Assembly (NCBI GenBank): GCA_040398525.1
Contig: JBBATY010000016.1
Span: forward strand, 5,373 to 69,372
DNA from: VFMC01 sp040398525
Lineage (GTDB): Bacteria > Actinomycetota > Acidimicrobiia > Acidimicrobiales > Ilumatobacteraceae
DNA length: 64,000 bases
Reading direction: 5' to 3'
The notes beneath the pieces were generated by a model. The model saw only the letters and a program-made list of their open reading frames with translations, was not told where the DNA came from and searched no databases. The first letter of the stretch is position 1, and each line of letters opens with the position of its first letter. This document shows, piece by piece, positions 42,461 to 52,730 of this stretch. Position numbers and translations under genes: made by a program.

Positions 42461-43057
42461 GTGTCCACGTCCACCCTGCGCGAGACGGTGTTGCGAGCTG
42501 CTGTCGACCACATCGCCGCGCACGGTCCCGACAGCCTGTCGTTCCGCCAGGTCGCCGCCGCTGCGGGCGTGAGCCACCAGGCCCCCTACCACCACTTCAC
42601 CGATCGCAGCGGCATCTTCCGGGCGATCGCAGCCGAGGGGTTCGGTCTGTTCACGCAGGCCCTCCGTGCCGCCGAGGCGCAGTCCGACAGCGATCCGACG
42701 GTGGCCTTGCTCGAGGCGTACGTCGACTTCGCGCTGGCCCACCGCGGCTACTTCCGGGTGATGTTCCGCTCCGACCTCAACTGCCTGGCCGAGGCCCCCG
42801 AGGTGCAGCGGGTCGCCGACGAGTCGTTCGACGTGCTGGTCGACCACGTGCACGATCTGCTCGGCGAGGAGGCATCGGTCGACGAGATCCGTGTCCGCGC
42901 CACTGCCATGTGGGCGCTGGCCCACGGCCTGGCGACGCTGCTGATCGACGGCCCCCTCGAGCCGAAGATCGGCCCGATCGCCGACCGGCGCGCCCTGGTG
43001 CGTGCCGTTGCCGCGCAAACGGGCCTGGGTGGCCGTCGGCCACGGGCGAAGTGCTGA
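42461..43057 (+). CDS. TetR-family transcriptional regulator
   Basis: A 198-residue repressor starting at GTG. The N-terminal helix-turn-helix is LRAAVDHIAAHGPDSLSFRQVAAAAGVSHQAPYHHFTDRSGIFRAIAAEGF. The C-terminal ligand domain contains LLEAYVDFALAHRGYFRVMFR, typical of the WHG subtype. It is divergent from the carotenoid oxygenase and 55 bases before a ferredoxin-P450 pair on the same strand, so it could repress both. Confidence 0.9.
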   Translation: MSTSTLRETVLRAAVDHIAAHGPDSLSFRQVAAAAGVSHQAPYHHFTDRSGIFRAIAAEGFGLFTQALRAAEAQSDSDPTVALLEAYVDFALAHRGYFRVMFRSDLNCLAEAPEVQRVADESFDVLVDHVHDLLGEEASVDEIRVRATAMWALAHGLATLLIDGPLEPKIGPIADRRALVRAVAAQTGLGGRRPRAKC

Positions 43058-43112
43058 AGGCTTCGGCCCTTCGGGCAGTGGGGGCGGCTTCGTGCGGGGG
43101 TACATTCCTCTG

Positions 43113-43310
43113 ATGCGCATTCATCTCGACGCAGAGAAGTGTCAGGGCCACAACCGGTGCTATGCCCTGGCTCCCGAGTTGTTCGATGTCGACGAGTACG
43201 GCCAGGCACTGCTCCTGGTCGACGGCGACGTGCCCGCCGACTTGCAGGCCAAGGCCCGGCTGGCCGCCGCCAACTGCCCCGAGTTCGCGATCAAGATCGT
43301 GGAGGACTGA
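43113..43310 (+). CDS. [3Fe-4S]-type ferredoxin
   Basis: A 65-residue ferredoxin. The ligands are C-x5-C in CQGHNRC (His replaces the middle Cys of a 4Fe-4S cluster) and a later NCPEFA, the standard 3Fe-4S pattern of actinobacterial P450 electron donors. It lies two bases (one GTG) before the P450 gene and most likely supplies electrons to it. AGGACTGAC provides the ribosome-binding region for that P450. Confidence 0.92.
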   Translation: MRIHLDAEKCQGHNRCYALAPELFDVDEYGQALLLVDGDVPADLQAKARLAAANCPEFAIKIVED

Positions 43311-43311
43311 C

Positions 43312-44634
43312 GTGACCGACACCCCCGCACGCCCCCGGCCCGCCTACGAGCCGCCGATCATCGGCACCTCGCCCGAGGGCACCCATGTCTGGCAGCGCAA
43401 GCCGTACAACCCCGACGACTACGGCCCCGTGTCGAGCTTCGCCACCGACTTCGACCATGCCGACCCGACCTACAACCCGAACGCACCCGAGGTGTGGAAG
43501 GAGTTGCGCGAAGGTGGCTGCCCGGTCGCCCATTCCGAGCGCTACGGCGGGATGTGGGTGCCCCTCACCCACGACACCGTGCACGAGGTGGCGTACGACA
43601 CCGAGCACTTCACCAGCCGTTCGGTGGTCGTGTCGGTCGGACGTCCGGGCGAGCTGGCCCTGCCGGCGCCCATCGGCGGTGCGCCGCCGATCACCAGCGA
43701 CCCGCCGTTCCACGCCGTGGCCCGCCGTCTGCTGCTTCCCGCGTTCGCGCCCAAGCAGATCGAGCCGTGGGAGCCCGAGGTGCGCCGCCTGTGCAACGAC
43801 CTGCTCGACCGGATGGGTGAGATCACGCCCGGTGAGACGGTCGTCGACGCGGCCCTGCAGTACGCCCAGCACATCCCGGTGAACGTGATCGGCCGGATGC
43901 TCGGCTTCCCGGAGAAGGACGAGGACCTGTTCCGCAAGTTCGTGCACGACACCCTCGAGCGCATCGCCGAGGAGCCGGGCACTCGCGAGGGCCTCGAGGA
44001 CCTCAGCATCTACATCACCGAGCAAATCGAGGACCATCGCGAGAACCCGCGCGACGACCTCACCAGCTACCTGATGGGCATCGAGCTCGACGGCCAGCCG
44101 GTCAGCGACGAGATCGTCGGCGGGATGATCATCCTGCTGCTCATCGCCGGCATCGACACCACCTGGTCGGCGATCGGCGCTTCGCTGTGGCACCTCGCCC
44201 AGCACCCCGACGACCACCAGCGCCTGCTCGACGAGCCCGAGGTGATGCAGTTCGCCATCGAGGAGTTCCTGCGGGCCTATGCGCCGGTCACCATGGCTCG
44301 CCTGGTGGCCAAGGACGTCGACTTCCACGGCTGCCCGATGGCCAAGGACGACTGGGTGCTGCTGCCGTTCCCGGCCGCGAACCGCGACCCGCTCAAGTTC
44401 GAGGACCCGGACACCTTCGTGGTCGACCGGCAGGAGAACCGCCATGCGGCGTTCGGCCTGGGCATCCACCGCTGCGTCGGCTCGAACCTCGCCCGCCTCG
44501 AGCTGCGGGTGGCCGTCGAGGAGTTCGTCCGGCGGTTCACCCGCTTCGAGCTCGCCGGCGACACCCGCTGGAGCGTCGGCCAGATCCGCGGCCCGCGCGA
44601 GTTGCCCGTGCGCATCCTCTCCGTCGCCGACTGA
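43312..44634 (+). CDS. cytochrome P450 with adjacent ferredoxin
   Basis: A 440-residue P450 starting at GTG two bases after the ferredoxin stop. It carries the oxygen-binding I-helix region LLLIAGIDTTWSAIG, the ExxR motif (EEFLRAY), and the heme loop FGLGIHRCVGSNLAR with Cys at about residue 388. The N-terminal tail (RPRPAYEPPIIGTS) is longer than usual. It forms a unit with the ferredoxin, so electron transfer is local. Substrate unknown; the carotenoid oxygenase and TetR next door suggest a hydrophobic substrate. Confidence 0.93.
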   Translation: MTDTPARPRPAYEPPIIGTSPEGTHVWQRKPYNPDDYGPVSSFATDFDHADPTYNPNAPEVWKELREGGCPVAHSERYGGMWVPLTHDTVHEVAYDTEHFTSRSVVVSVGRPGELALPAPIGGAPPITSDPPFHAVARRLLLPAFAPKQIEPWEPEVRRLCNDLLDRMGEITPGETVVDAALQYAQHIPVNVIGRMLGFPEKDEDLFRKFVHDTLERIAEEPGTREGLEDLSIYITEQIEDHRENPRDDLTSYLMGIELDGQPVSDEIVGGMIILLLIAGIDTTWSAIGASLWHLAQHPDDHQRLLDEPEVMQFAIEEFLRAYAPVTMARLVAKDVDFHGCPMAKDDWVLLPFPAANRDPLKFEDPDTFVVDRQENRHAAFGLGIHRCVGSNLARLELRVAVEEFVRRFTRFELAGDTRWSVGQIRGPRELPVRILSVAD

Positions 44635-44652
44635 CGTCGCGGACCAACCTGC

Positions 44653-45681
44653 TCAGCGCGCCGGGCGGCCCTTCGGCTGCCCGGCTGCGTCGCGCCGTTT
44701 CGCTGCCATGCCCGCCAGGCACTCGGTGAACAGGCGATGGGCCACGTTCACGGTGACGTCGGCGTGGTCGTAGGGGGGCGCCACCTCGACCACGTCCATG
44801 CCCACCACGTGATGCTCGTAGGCGAGGGTGCGCACCATCCGCATCAGGTCGGCGGCGACGATGCCGCCCGGCTCGGGCGTGCCGGTGGCCGGGGCGTAGG
44901 CCGGGTCGAGTGAGTCGATGTCGATCGAGATGTAGAGGTGCTCCGGGCCGTCGAGCGCCTCGGCCACGGCATCGGCCATCACGGCCGGGAAGCCGCGCTC
45001 CCAGATCTCGTCCATCAGGTGCCAGCGCATGCCCTGCTCGGCCATCCAGTCCCACACGTCCTCGGGCGGCCAGTAGCTACGCAGGCCGATCTGGATGAAG
45101 TTGCGGCCAGGCACCGCGCCGGACTCGATCAGCCGCCGCATCGGGGTGCCGTGGCTGGCGAGGTTGCCGTCGCACGTGTCGGCGGTGTCGGCGTGGGCGT
45201 CGAAGTGGACCATGCCGACGTTGCCGTACCCGTACACGTCGGCAACCGCAGTGGCTGCGGGCCAGGTGATGCTGTGGTCGCCGCCCATCACGAACGGGAC
45301 GATGTGCCGGCTGGCCACCTCGTGGACGCGCGCTCTGATGTTGGCCAGGCCCTCGTCGACCAGACCGTTCGGGCAGTGCGCGTCGCCGTAGTCGACGACC
45401 TCGACCCAGTCGTACATCTCGAGGCCGAGGCCGAGGTGGTAGGTGCCCGACTGGTAGGCGCTCGAGCGCAGCGCACGCGGGCCGAAGCGTGCCCCCGGGC
45501 GGTTGGTGGTGCCGAGGTCGAACGGAGCGCCGATCACGGCGACGTCGGGCTGCCAGTCGTCGAGCTGCGCGGGCTCGGTGAGCAGCGGGCGCTGGCCGAA
45601 GGTGAGCACGCTGCCGAAGGCGTAGCCCTGGTCGAGCTGCTGCTGGTAGCCGGGGGAGACATGACGGACCGGTTCGCTCAT
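44653..45681 (-). CDS. agmatinase/arginase-family ureohydrolase
   Basis: A 342-residue binuclear manganese ureohydrolase. Metal-binding motifs are GGDHSITWPA, FDAHADTADT and SIDIDSLDPAYAPATGTPEPGG. All His and Asp ligands are in place. The N-terminal extension (residues 1-45) and PFDLGTTNRPGARFGPRALR match the agmatinase-like branch, which includes guanidinobutyrase and guanidinopropionase, so substrate is uncertain. The ATG overlaps no neighbour. It follows the acyl-CoA synthetase on the same strand. Confidence 0.87.
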   Translation of the reverse strand: MSEPVRHVSPGYQQQLDQGYAFGSVLTFGQRPLLTEPAQLDDWQPDVAVIGAPFDLGTTNRPGARFGPRALRSSAYQSGTYHLGLGLEMYDWVEVVDYGDAHCPNGLVDEGLANIRARVHEVASRHIVPFVMGGDHSITWPAATAVADVYGYGNVGMVHFDAHADTADTCDGNLASHGTPMRRLIESGAVPGRNFIQIGLRSYWPPEDVWDWMAEQGMRWHLMDEIWERGFPAVMADAVAEALDGPEHLYISIDIDSLDPAYAPATGTPEPGGIVAADLMRMVRTLAYEHHVVGMDVVEVAPPYDHADVTVNVAHRLFTECLAGMAAKRRDAAGQPKGRPAR

Positions 45682-45728
45682 GGCCGGCACGGTACCGCCC
45701 CGGCGGGGCTGAGCCGGGTGAGGGCGGC

Positions 45729-47372
<1,644 letters not shown>

Positions 47373-47521
47373 CGACATCACCTCCGTGGGTGCGGAGCAT
47401 AGTTCGGCCCTTGGCGGTGCCCGACCCGCTATGTCGGCAGTCGGTCGCTCCCTGCGGCACGCGGCCGGAGCGCTGGGTAGCGTCTCGACGAGCACGACGC
47501 CGACGACCGCGAGGGGCCCGC

Positions 47522-48802
47522 ATGTCGCACGCCACCGAACCCGCCGACACGGTCGACGACGGCCGCGACGCGCCGATGCCGCTCGACGACGTCGACTTCT
47601 TCGACCCGGCGATCAACGACTGCCCCTACCACGCGCTGCGCACGCTGCGCGACGAGGCCCCGGTGTGGTTCGACCCGCGTCTGCGCGGCTACGTCGTCAC
47701 CCGCCACGAGGACGTGCGGGCGGTACTCGTCGACACCGAGCGCTTCGTCAGCGGACGCGGCCGGTCGATCCGTTCCGACATGCGCGCCCTCTACGAGACC
47801 AAGGGTTGGGTTCCGGGCCGCACCCTCGGTGGGCGCGACGACCCCGAGCACCGACAGATGCGGGCGCTGTTCGACCATGCCTTCCGTCCCAAGCGCGTCG
47901 CCGAGCTGGCACCGGCCATCGCCCGGCTCGCCCACGACCTGATCGACGACTTCATCGACGACGGCACCTGCGACATCGTGCACCAGTTCGCCGTGCCGTT
48001 GCCGCTGGTGGTGATCGGCCTGCAGATGGGCGCCGACCTCGACGACATCTGGCGCATCAAGGCCTGGACCGATGCCTGGGTGCAGCGCCTCGGCCTGATG
48101 CAGACGCCCGAGCAGGCGCTGTGGTCGACCGAGATGGAGATCGAGGCCCAGCACTACTTCCAGCCGATCTTCGAACGGCTGCGCCGCGAGCCCAACGACA
48201 CGGTGCTGTCGGACCTGGTGAACACCCCGATCCCCGAGTGGGGTCGCTGCCTCACCGACGAGGAGTTGCACGCCGAGATGATGGCCGACACCTTCGTCGG
48301 TGGTTCCGAGACCACGACGAACGCGCTGTCGGGCGGTGTGCGCCTGCTGATCGAACACCCCGACCAGTGGGACCGGTTGAAGCACGACCCGGAGCGCTTC
48401 CTGCCCGTCATGGTGGAGGAGTCGGTGCGGCTCGAGGCGCCCGTGCAGCGGCTGATGCGCACCGCCGCCGTCGACGTCGAACTGCACGGTGTCACCATCC
48501 CGGCGGGCTCGCTGGTGCTGGTCGGCTACTCGGCCGCGAACCGCGACGAGCGGGTGATCGATCAGCCGGCCCGCTTCGACCTCGAGCGCACCGACAGCCG
48601 CAAGCACCTCGGGTTCGGGTTCGGCACGCATCACTGCCTCGGTGCGCCGCTCGCTCGCCGCGAGCTGCACGCCGGCTTCGCCGCGATCGTCGAGCGCATC
48701 GACGAGATGTGGTTCCTGCCCGACACCGAGCTCACCGTTGCGCCGAACTACTTCCTACGAGCGCTGAAGGAGCTGCGCATCAGCTTTCGGCCGGTCGCGT
48801 GA
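47522..48802 (+). CDS. cytochrome P450, first gene of the selenoprotein operon
   Basis: A 426-residue P450. The I-helix region contains FVGGSETTTNALSGG, the K-helix VEESVRLEAP, and the heme loop FGFGTHHCLGAPLARRE with Cys at about residue 372. It lacks a neighbouring ferredoxin. The gene for the selenoprotein begins 16 bases after its stop, on the same strand, followed by a zinc-ribbon/DinB protein and a Baeyer-Villiger enzyme, so all four are probably one transcript for oxidation of a hydrophobic compound. Confidence 0.92.
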   Translation: MSHATEPADTVDDGRDAPMPLDDVDFFDPAINDCPYHALRTLRDEAPVWFDPRLRGYVVTRHEDVRAVLVDTERFVSGRGRSIRSDMRALYETKGWVPGRTLGGRDDPEHRQMRALFDHAFRPKRVAELAPAIARLAHDLIDDFIDDGTCDIVHQFAVPLPLVVIGLQMGADLDDIWRIKAWTDAWVQRLGLMQTPEQALWSTEMEIEAQHYFQPIFERLRREPNDTVLSDLVNTPIPEWGRCLTDEELHAEMMADTFVGGSETTTNALSGGVRLLIEHPDQWDRLKHDPERFLPVMVEESVRLEAPVQRLMRTAAVDVELHGVTIPAGSLVLVGYSAANRDERVIDQPARFDLERTDSRKHLGFGFGTHHCLGAPLARRELHAGFAAIVERIDEMWFLPDTELTVAPNYFLRALKELRISFRPVA

Positions 48803-48818
48803 GGGGTATGGTGCGGCC

Positions 48819-49928
48819 ATGACGACCTGGACCGTGATCGACGAGCAGCAGGTGCACACCATCGCCTCGACCGACGATGGCGACACGCTCGTGCTCGACC
48901 CCGCACTGCTCGGATGGGACCGCAAGCCCGAGGGCCTGTGCCGCGACGAGGTGTGCGTGCCCGTGCCCGCCGACACTCCGGTCGGTGGCCTGGAGGCGGC
49001 CCTGCTCGCCCGGCTCGTGGGCCGCCCGTTGGCGATCGACCCTGTCGAGCGGGTGGCGGCGTTCGCTGCCCCGGCCGCCGAGCGTGCTGCGGCCTTGCGC
49101 TCGGGCATGGCACCCGACTTCGAGCTGCCCGATGTGCACGGCGTGCTGCACCGGCTGAGCGACTTCCGCGGCAAGAAGGTGGTGCTCTACGCCTACGCCA
49201 GTTGGTGAGGCTGCCGCTACGACCTGCCCGTGTGGCAGGCACTGCACGAAGAGCTCGCCCCCCTCGGCCTGGTGGTGTTGACCGTGGCGATCGACCGGTC
49301 GCTCGACGACCCGCGTCCCTACGTCGACGCCGCAGGCGCCACGCATCCGAGCCTGGTCGACACCGAGCACCGGGTGGCCGACCTCTACAACATGGTGAAC
49401 GTGCCGACCGTGGTGTGGATCGATGAAGAGGGCCGCATCGTCCGCCCGCAGGACGTGCACTACGTGTCGAACGAGATGGCGAGCATCACCCGCTTCCACA
49501 ACCGCAAGCCGCTCAGCGCGCTGCGGGCCTGGGTGCGCGGCGAGGCGCCGGCCTACCCGGGTGACGTGGCGGCCGACACCAAGGTGGCCGACGACACCCA
49601 CCAGCAGGCCCGTGCAGCGTTCGCCGTTGCCTGGTGGCTGAGCCAGCAGGGCCGCGCCGAGGCTGCCGAACGGTGGTTCGTCCGTGCCGGCGAGTTGGCG
49701 CCGAACGACTTCACCATCCGTCGCGGGTCGATGCCGATCCGCGGGATCGACCCGGCCGGGCCGGCGTTCTTCCAGATGGTGGGTGACTGGGCGTCGAAGG
49801 GCAATTCGTACTACCTGCCGCTACCCGACACGGCCACATCGGCCGACGACTACGAGGTGGAGCCGGTGGAGGAGATGACGATGGAGCGCCTCCGTCAGAA
49901 GATCGAGCAGGAGCGCAGCGATGGGTGA
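48819..49928 (+). CDS. redoxin-domain selenoprotein, Sec at codon 130 (TGA at 49206-49208)
   Basis: One frame of 369 codons contains a single TGA, at codon 130. Before it lies an unassigned N-terminal domain (about residues 1-95) and the start of a thioredoxin fold (APDFELPDVHGVLHRLSDF, then VVLYAYASW). Directly after it comes GCRYDLPVWQ, then VADLYNMVNVPTVVWIDEEG with the cis-Pro. In Cys homologues the site reads ASWCGCR, so TGA stands at the first redox Cys (motif U-G-C). A hairpin with features of a bacterial SECIS follows. The last 110 residues form a helical C-terminal region. It overlaps the next gene by 8 bases. Alternatives are a nonsense mutation or sequencing error; I consider these less likely. 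Confidence 0.82.
49206..49208 (+). other. in-frame TGA, predicted selenocysteine codon
   Basis: The codon sits between TGG (Trp) and GGC-TGC (Gly-Cys) and replaces the Cys of a redox motif. The frame stays open and homologous for 239 more codons. Confidence 0.8.
49223..49239 (+). promoter_or_regulatory. candidate bacterial SECIS hairpin
   Basis: CCTGCC (49223-49228) pairs perfectly with GGCAGG (49234-49239) around a 5-nt loop CGTGT. The stem begins 14 nt and the loop 20 nt after the TGA. Bacterial SECIS elements have the apical loop about 16-37 nt downstream with a G in the first two loop positions; here the second loop base is G followed by U. Confidence 0.65.
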
Positions 49929-50838
49929 TCGCCTGGAGCGCATCGGTCGGCTGGCCGTTGCGGCGCAGGGGCTCGAGCGTGAGGGTGCCTACAACGGTGC
50001 CAAGTTGCTGCGAGCGGTGATGGAGAGCGAGTTGATCCGCCATGCCGCCGAGCTCGCCCCGTCGGGCAGCGAGCGTGTCGCCGGCGCGCTCGACGACCTG
50101 CTCGTTGCGTTGGGTGACGACCTTCCGGCCGATGTGGCGGCGCTGCTACCTGGCATTGCCGGCCACGTGCGCGCCGGGCGCACGATCCCGCTCGGCGACG
50201 CGCCGCGCACCAGGGTGTGCCGGGCGTGCGGGCAGGTCTTCCTGGGCGACGAGCCGACGAGAGCCTGCCCCGTGTGCGCCGCGCCACCGTTGACGTATCG
50301 CGAGATGTATCCGATCTGGTACCTCGAGCCCGTGTCGCGCGACGACCTGCTGGCGGGTCTCGAAGCCGGTGGCGAGCAGGTGCGTGCGGCAGTGGCCGGC
50401 CGGAGCGACGAGGCGCTGGCCGCACCGCCCGCCCCGGGCGAGTGGTCGGCCCGCCAGGTCCTCGAGCACCTGTCGTTCGCCGAGGGCCTGTTCGCCGAGC
50501 GGATCGGCCGACTGCTCGACGAGGAGGAACCGAACCTCGCTTCGCGCGCCGTGTGGGCGGAGACCCCTGCGTCGGACGAGGGTTCCACGAGCACCGATCT
50601 GCCCGCGTCGGAGCTCGCTGCGCAGGTGGCGGCGATGCGCGTGGAACGCGTTGCCCAACTGCGAGCACTTCCCGATCACGCATGGAACCGAGCGGGCTCG
50701 CACCCGGAGTGGGGCGTGGTCACGGTGCACACCCAGGCCGCCTATTTCGGCCGGCACCTCGCCTCGCACATGGCGCAGCTCACGGCTGCTGCCGATGGGC
50801 GCTTGCCGGGTCGTCACTCGTACGATTCCGAGGCATGA
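49921..50838 (+). CDS. rubredoxin-like zinc-ribbon plus DinB-like domain protein
   Basis: A 305-residue protein. Residues about 1-90 form a helical domain (NGAKLLRAVMESELIRHAAEL), residues 98-122 form a zinc ribbon with paired CxxC motifs (CRACGQVFLG then CPVCAAPP), as in rubrerythrins, and residues about 150-300 form a DinB-like helical bundle (WSARQVLEHLSFAEGLFAERI, HTQAAYFGRHLASHMAQL). DinB-type proteins can bind metal and act in thiol-related reactions. The ATG lies inside the last codons of the selenoprotein and its stop overlaps the next ATG (ATGA), so it is strongly coupled to both. Confidence 0.75.
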   Translation: MGDRLERIGRLAVAAQGLEREGAYNGAKLLRAVMESELIRHAAELAPSGSERVAGALDDLLVALGDDLPADVAALLPGIAGHVRAGRTIPLGDAPRTRVCRACGQVFLGDEPTRACPVCAAPPLTYREMYPIWYLEPVSRDDLLAGLEAGGEQVRAAVAGRSDEALAAPPAPGEWSARQVLEHLSFAEGLFAERIGRLLDEEEPNLASRAVWAETPASDEGSTSTDLPASELAAQVAAMRVERVAQLRALPDHAWNRAGSHPEWGVVTVHTQAAYFGRHLASHMAQLTAAADGRLPGRHSYDSEA

Positions 50839-52664
50839 CCAACGCGCAGCACGGTTCGAGCGGCGGATTCGACTTCGACCCCGACGCGCTGCGCGAGCGC
50901 TACCGGCGCGAGCGCGACAAGCGGCTGCGGTCCGACGGCATCGACCAGTACCGCGAGGCGCGTGACGAGCTCGCCCGGTTCGTCGAGGTCGATCCGCTCG
51001 CCCAGTCCGGCGACCGGCGCGCCCCTGTCGACGAGGACGTCGAGGTGGCGATCGTGGGGGGCGGGTTCAGCGGCCTGCTGGCCGCGGCGCGGCTGGCCGA
51101 ACGAGGTGTGACCACCTTCCGCATCGTCGAAGCCGGCGCCGACTTCGGGGGCACCTGGTACTGGAACCGCTACCCGGGCGCGCAGTGCGACACCGACGCC
51201 TACTGCTACCTCCCGCTGCTCGAGGAGCTCGGCTACATGCCGAGGGAGAAGTACGCCTACGCCGACGAGATCTTCGAGCACTCCCAGCGCATCGGTCGGC
51301 ACTACGGGCTGTACGAGCGGACGCACTTCTCGACGCGCGTCACCTCGATGGAGTGGGACGACTCGTTGGCGCGGTGGCATCTGCGCACCGATCGTGGCGA
51401 CGACGTGCGGGCACGGTTCGTCGTGTCGGCCCTCGGGCCGATGTCGCGGCCCAAGTTGCCGGGCATCCCCGGCCTCGAGACCTTCGCCGGCCACTCGTTC
51501 CACACCGCCCGCTGGGACTACGCCTACACCGGCGGCGACACGACCGGCGGCATGACCGGTCTGGCCGACAAGAAGGTGGCGGTCATCGGCACCGGCGCCT
51601 CGGCGATCCAGTGCGTGCCCCGCCTGGCCAGGGATGCGGCGCACGTGTACGTCTTCCAGCGCACACCGTCGTCGGTCGACTGGCGGCGCAACACGCCCAC
51701 CGACCCGGAGTGGTGGGCCTCGCTCGAGCCGGGCTGGCAGCGCGAGCGGCGCGAGAACTTCAACGCCATCTCGATGGGCAGGCCCGTCGAGGTCGACCTG
51801 GTCGACGACGGCTGGACCGACATCTTCCGATCCATCTCCTCGCCGAAGGGCGAGCACCGGCCGCGCACCCGCGAGGAACGCGACCGGATCGTCGAGCTGA
51901 CCGACTTCCAGAAGATGGAGGAGATCCGCGGCCGTGTCGATGCCACGGTGGCCGACCCGACGACGGCCGAGCTGCTGAAGCCGTACTACCGGGTGATGTG
52001 CAAGCGGCCGACGTTCAACGACGAGTACCTCGAGTGCTTCAACCGTCCGAACGTCACGCTGGTCGATGTGAGCGAGAGCCAGGGTGTCGAGCGGATCACC
52101 GAGCGTGGGGTGGTGGCCAACGGCCGCGAGCACGAGGTCGACCTGATCGTCTACGCCTCGGGCTTCGAGACCTCGCCCGACCTGCGTCGCCGCACCGGTG
52201 TCGACGTGATCGGGCGCGACGGCGTGCACTACGACGAGCACCGCAGTCGGGGGCTGAAGACCCTGCACGGCTTCGCCACCCGCGGCTTCCCGAACCTGTT
52301 CTCGATCGGCATCTCGCAGAACGCGTTCAGCGTCAACATGACGTCGATGTTCGACGACCAGGCCCGCCACATCGCCTACATCGTCGCCGAGTCGACAGCT
52401 CGTGGGGCCCGAACGGTCGAGCCGACCGAGGCCGGACAGGACGCGTGGGCGGCGCAGCTCACACCGCCCAGCACCGGCGGCGACGGTGGTGGCGGGTTCC
52501 TCAAGTCGTGCACGCCCGGCTACTACAACAACGAGGGTCGGTCGACCGGCGGCAACGCCTTCCTCGGCGCATACCCGCGTGGCATCAACGCCTTCAACCA
52601 ACTGCTCGATGACTGGCGAGCTGCCGGCGACCTCGACGGTCTGGAGCTCACGTTCGACGAGTGA
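50835..52664 (+). CDS. Baeyer-Villiger monooxygenase (type I), operon-end copy
   Basis: A 609-residue flavin monooxygenase. FAD motif GGGFSGLLAAARLAERG, type I fingerprint FAGHSFHTARWD, and NADPH-binding GTGASAIQCVPRLARD are complete. The N terminus (LRERYRRERDKRLRSDGIDQY) is almost the same as in the paralogue at 17171-18964. It converts a ketone to an ester or lactone. Its ATG overlaps the stop of the zinc-ribbon gene. It ends the P450-selenoprotein operon, so the P450 may create an alcohol that becomes the ketone substrate. Confidence 0.92.
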   Translation: MTNAQHGSSGGFDFDPDALRERYRRERDKRLRSDGIDQYREARDELARFVEVDPLAQSGDRRAPVDEDVEVAIVGGGFSGLLAAARLAERGVTTFRIVEAGADFGGTWYWNRYPGAQCDTDAYCYLPLLEELGYMPREKYAYADEIFEHSQRIGRHYGLYERTHFSTRVTSMEWDDSLARWHLRTDRGDDVRARFVVSALGPMSRPKLPGIPGLETFAGHSFHTARWDYAYTGGDTTGGMTGLADKKVAVIGTGASAIQCVPRLARDAAHVYVFQRTPSSVDWRRNTPTDPEWWASLEPGWQRERRENFNAISMGRPVEVDLVDDGWTDIFRSISSPKGEHRPRTREERDRIVELTDFQKMEEIRGRVDATVADPTTAELLKPYYRVMCKRPTFNDEYLECFNRPNVTLVDVSESQGVERITERGVVANGREHEVDLIVYASGFETSPDLRRRTGVDVIGRDGVHYDEHRSRGLKTLHGFATRGFPNLFSIGISQNAFSVNMTSMFDDQARHIAYIVAESTARGARTVEPTEAGQDAWAAQLTPPSTGGDGGGGFLKSCTPGYYNNEGRSTGGNAFLGAYPRGINAFNQLLDDWRAAGDLDGLELTFDE

Positions 52665-52685
52665 GCAGGCGACGAGTGAGCAGGC
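52656..52685 (+). repeat. 15-bp tandem duplication across a stop codon
   Basis: GACGAGTGAGCAGGC occurs twice in tandem. The first copy holds the last codons and TGA of the monooxygenase gene. It has no coding effect. Confidence 0.8.
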
Positions 52686-52730
52686 GACGCCCGCGGTTCC
52701 CGTTCAGCGCATCCTCGAGCCAACGACGTG

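Noticed and set aside
47373..47521. GCATAG...GCTATG short inverted repeat between acyl-CoA synthetase and P450
   Set aside because: Only 6 bp with a long spacer; likely chance.
49206..49239. Frameshift or split of the redoxin gene into two genes
   Set aside because: Both parts are in the same frame with no indel; only one TGA separates them and the GTG at 49230 has no good RBS.
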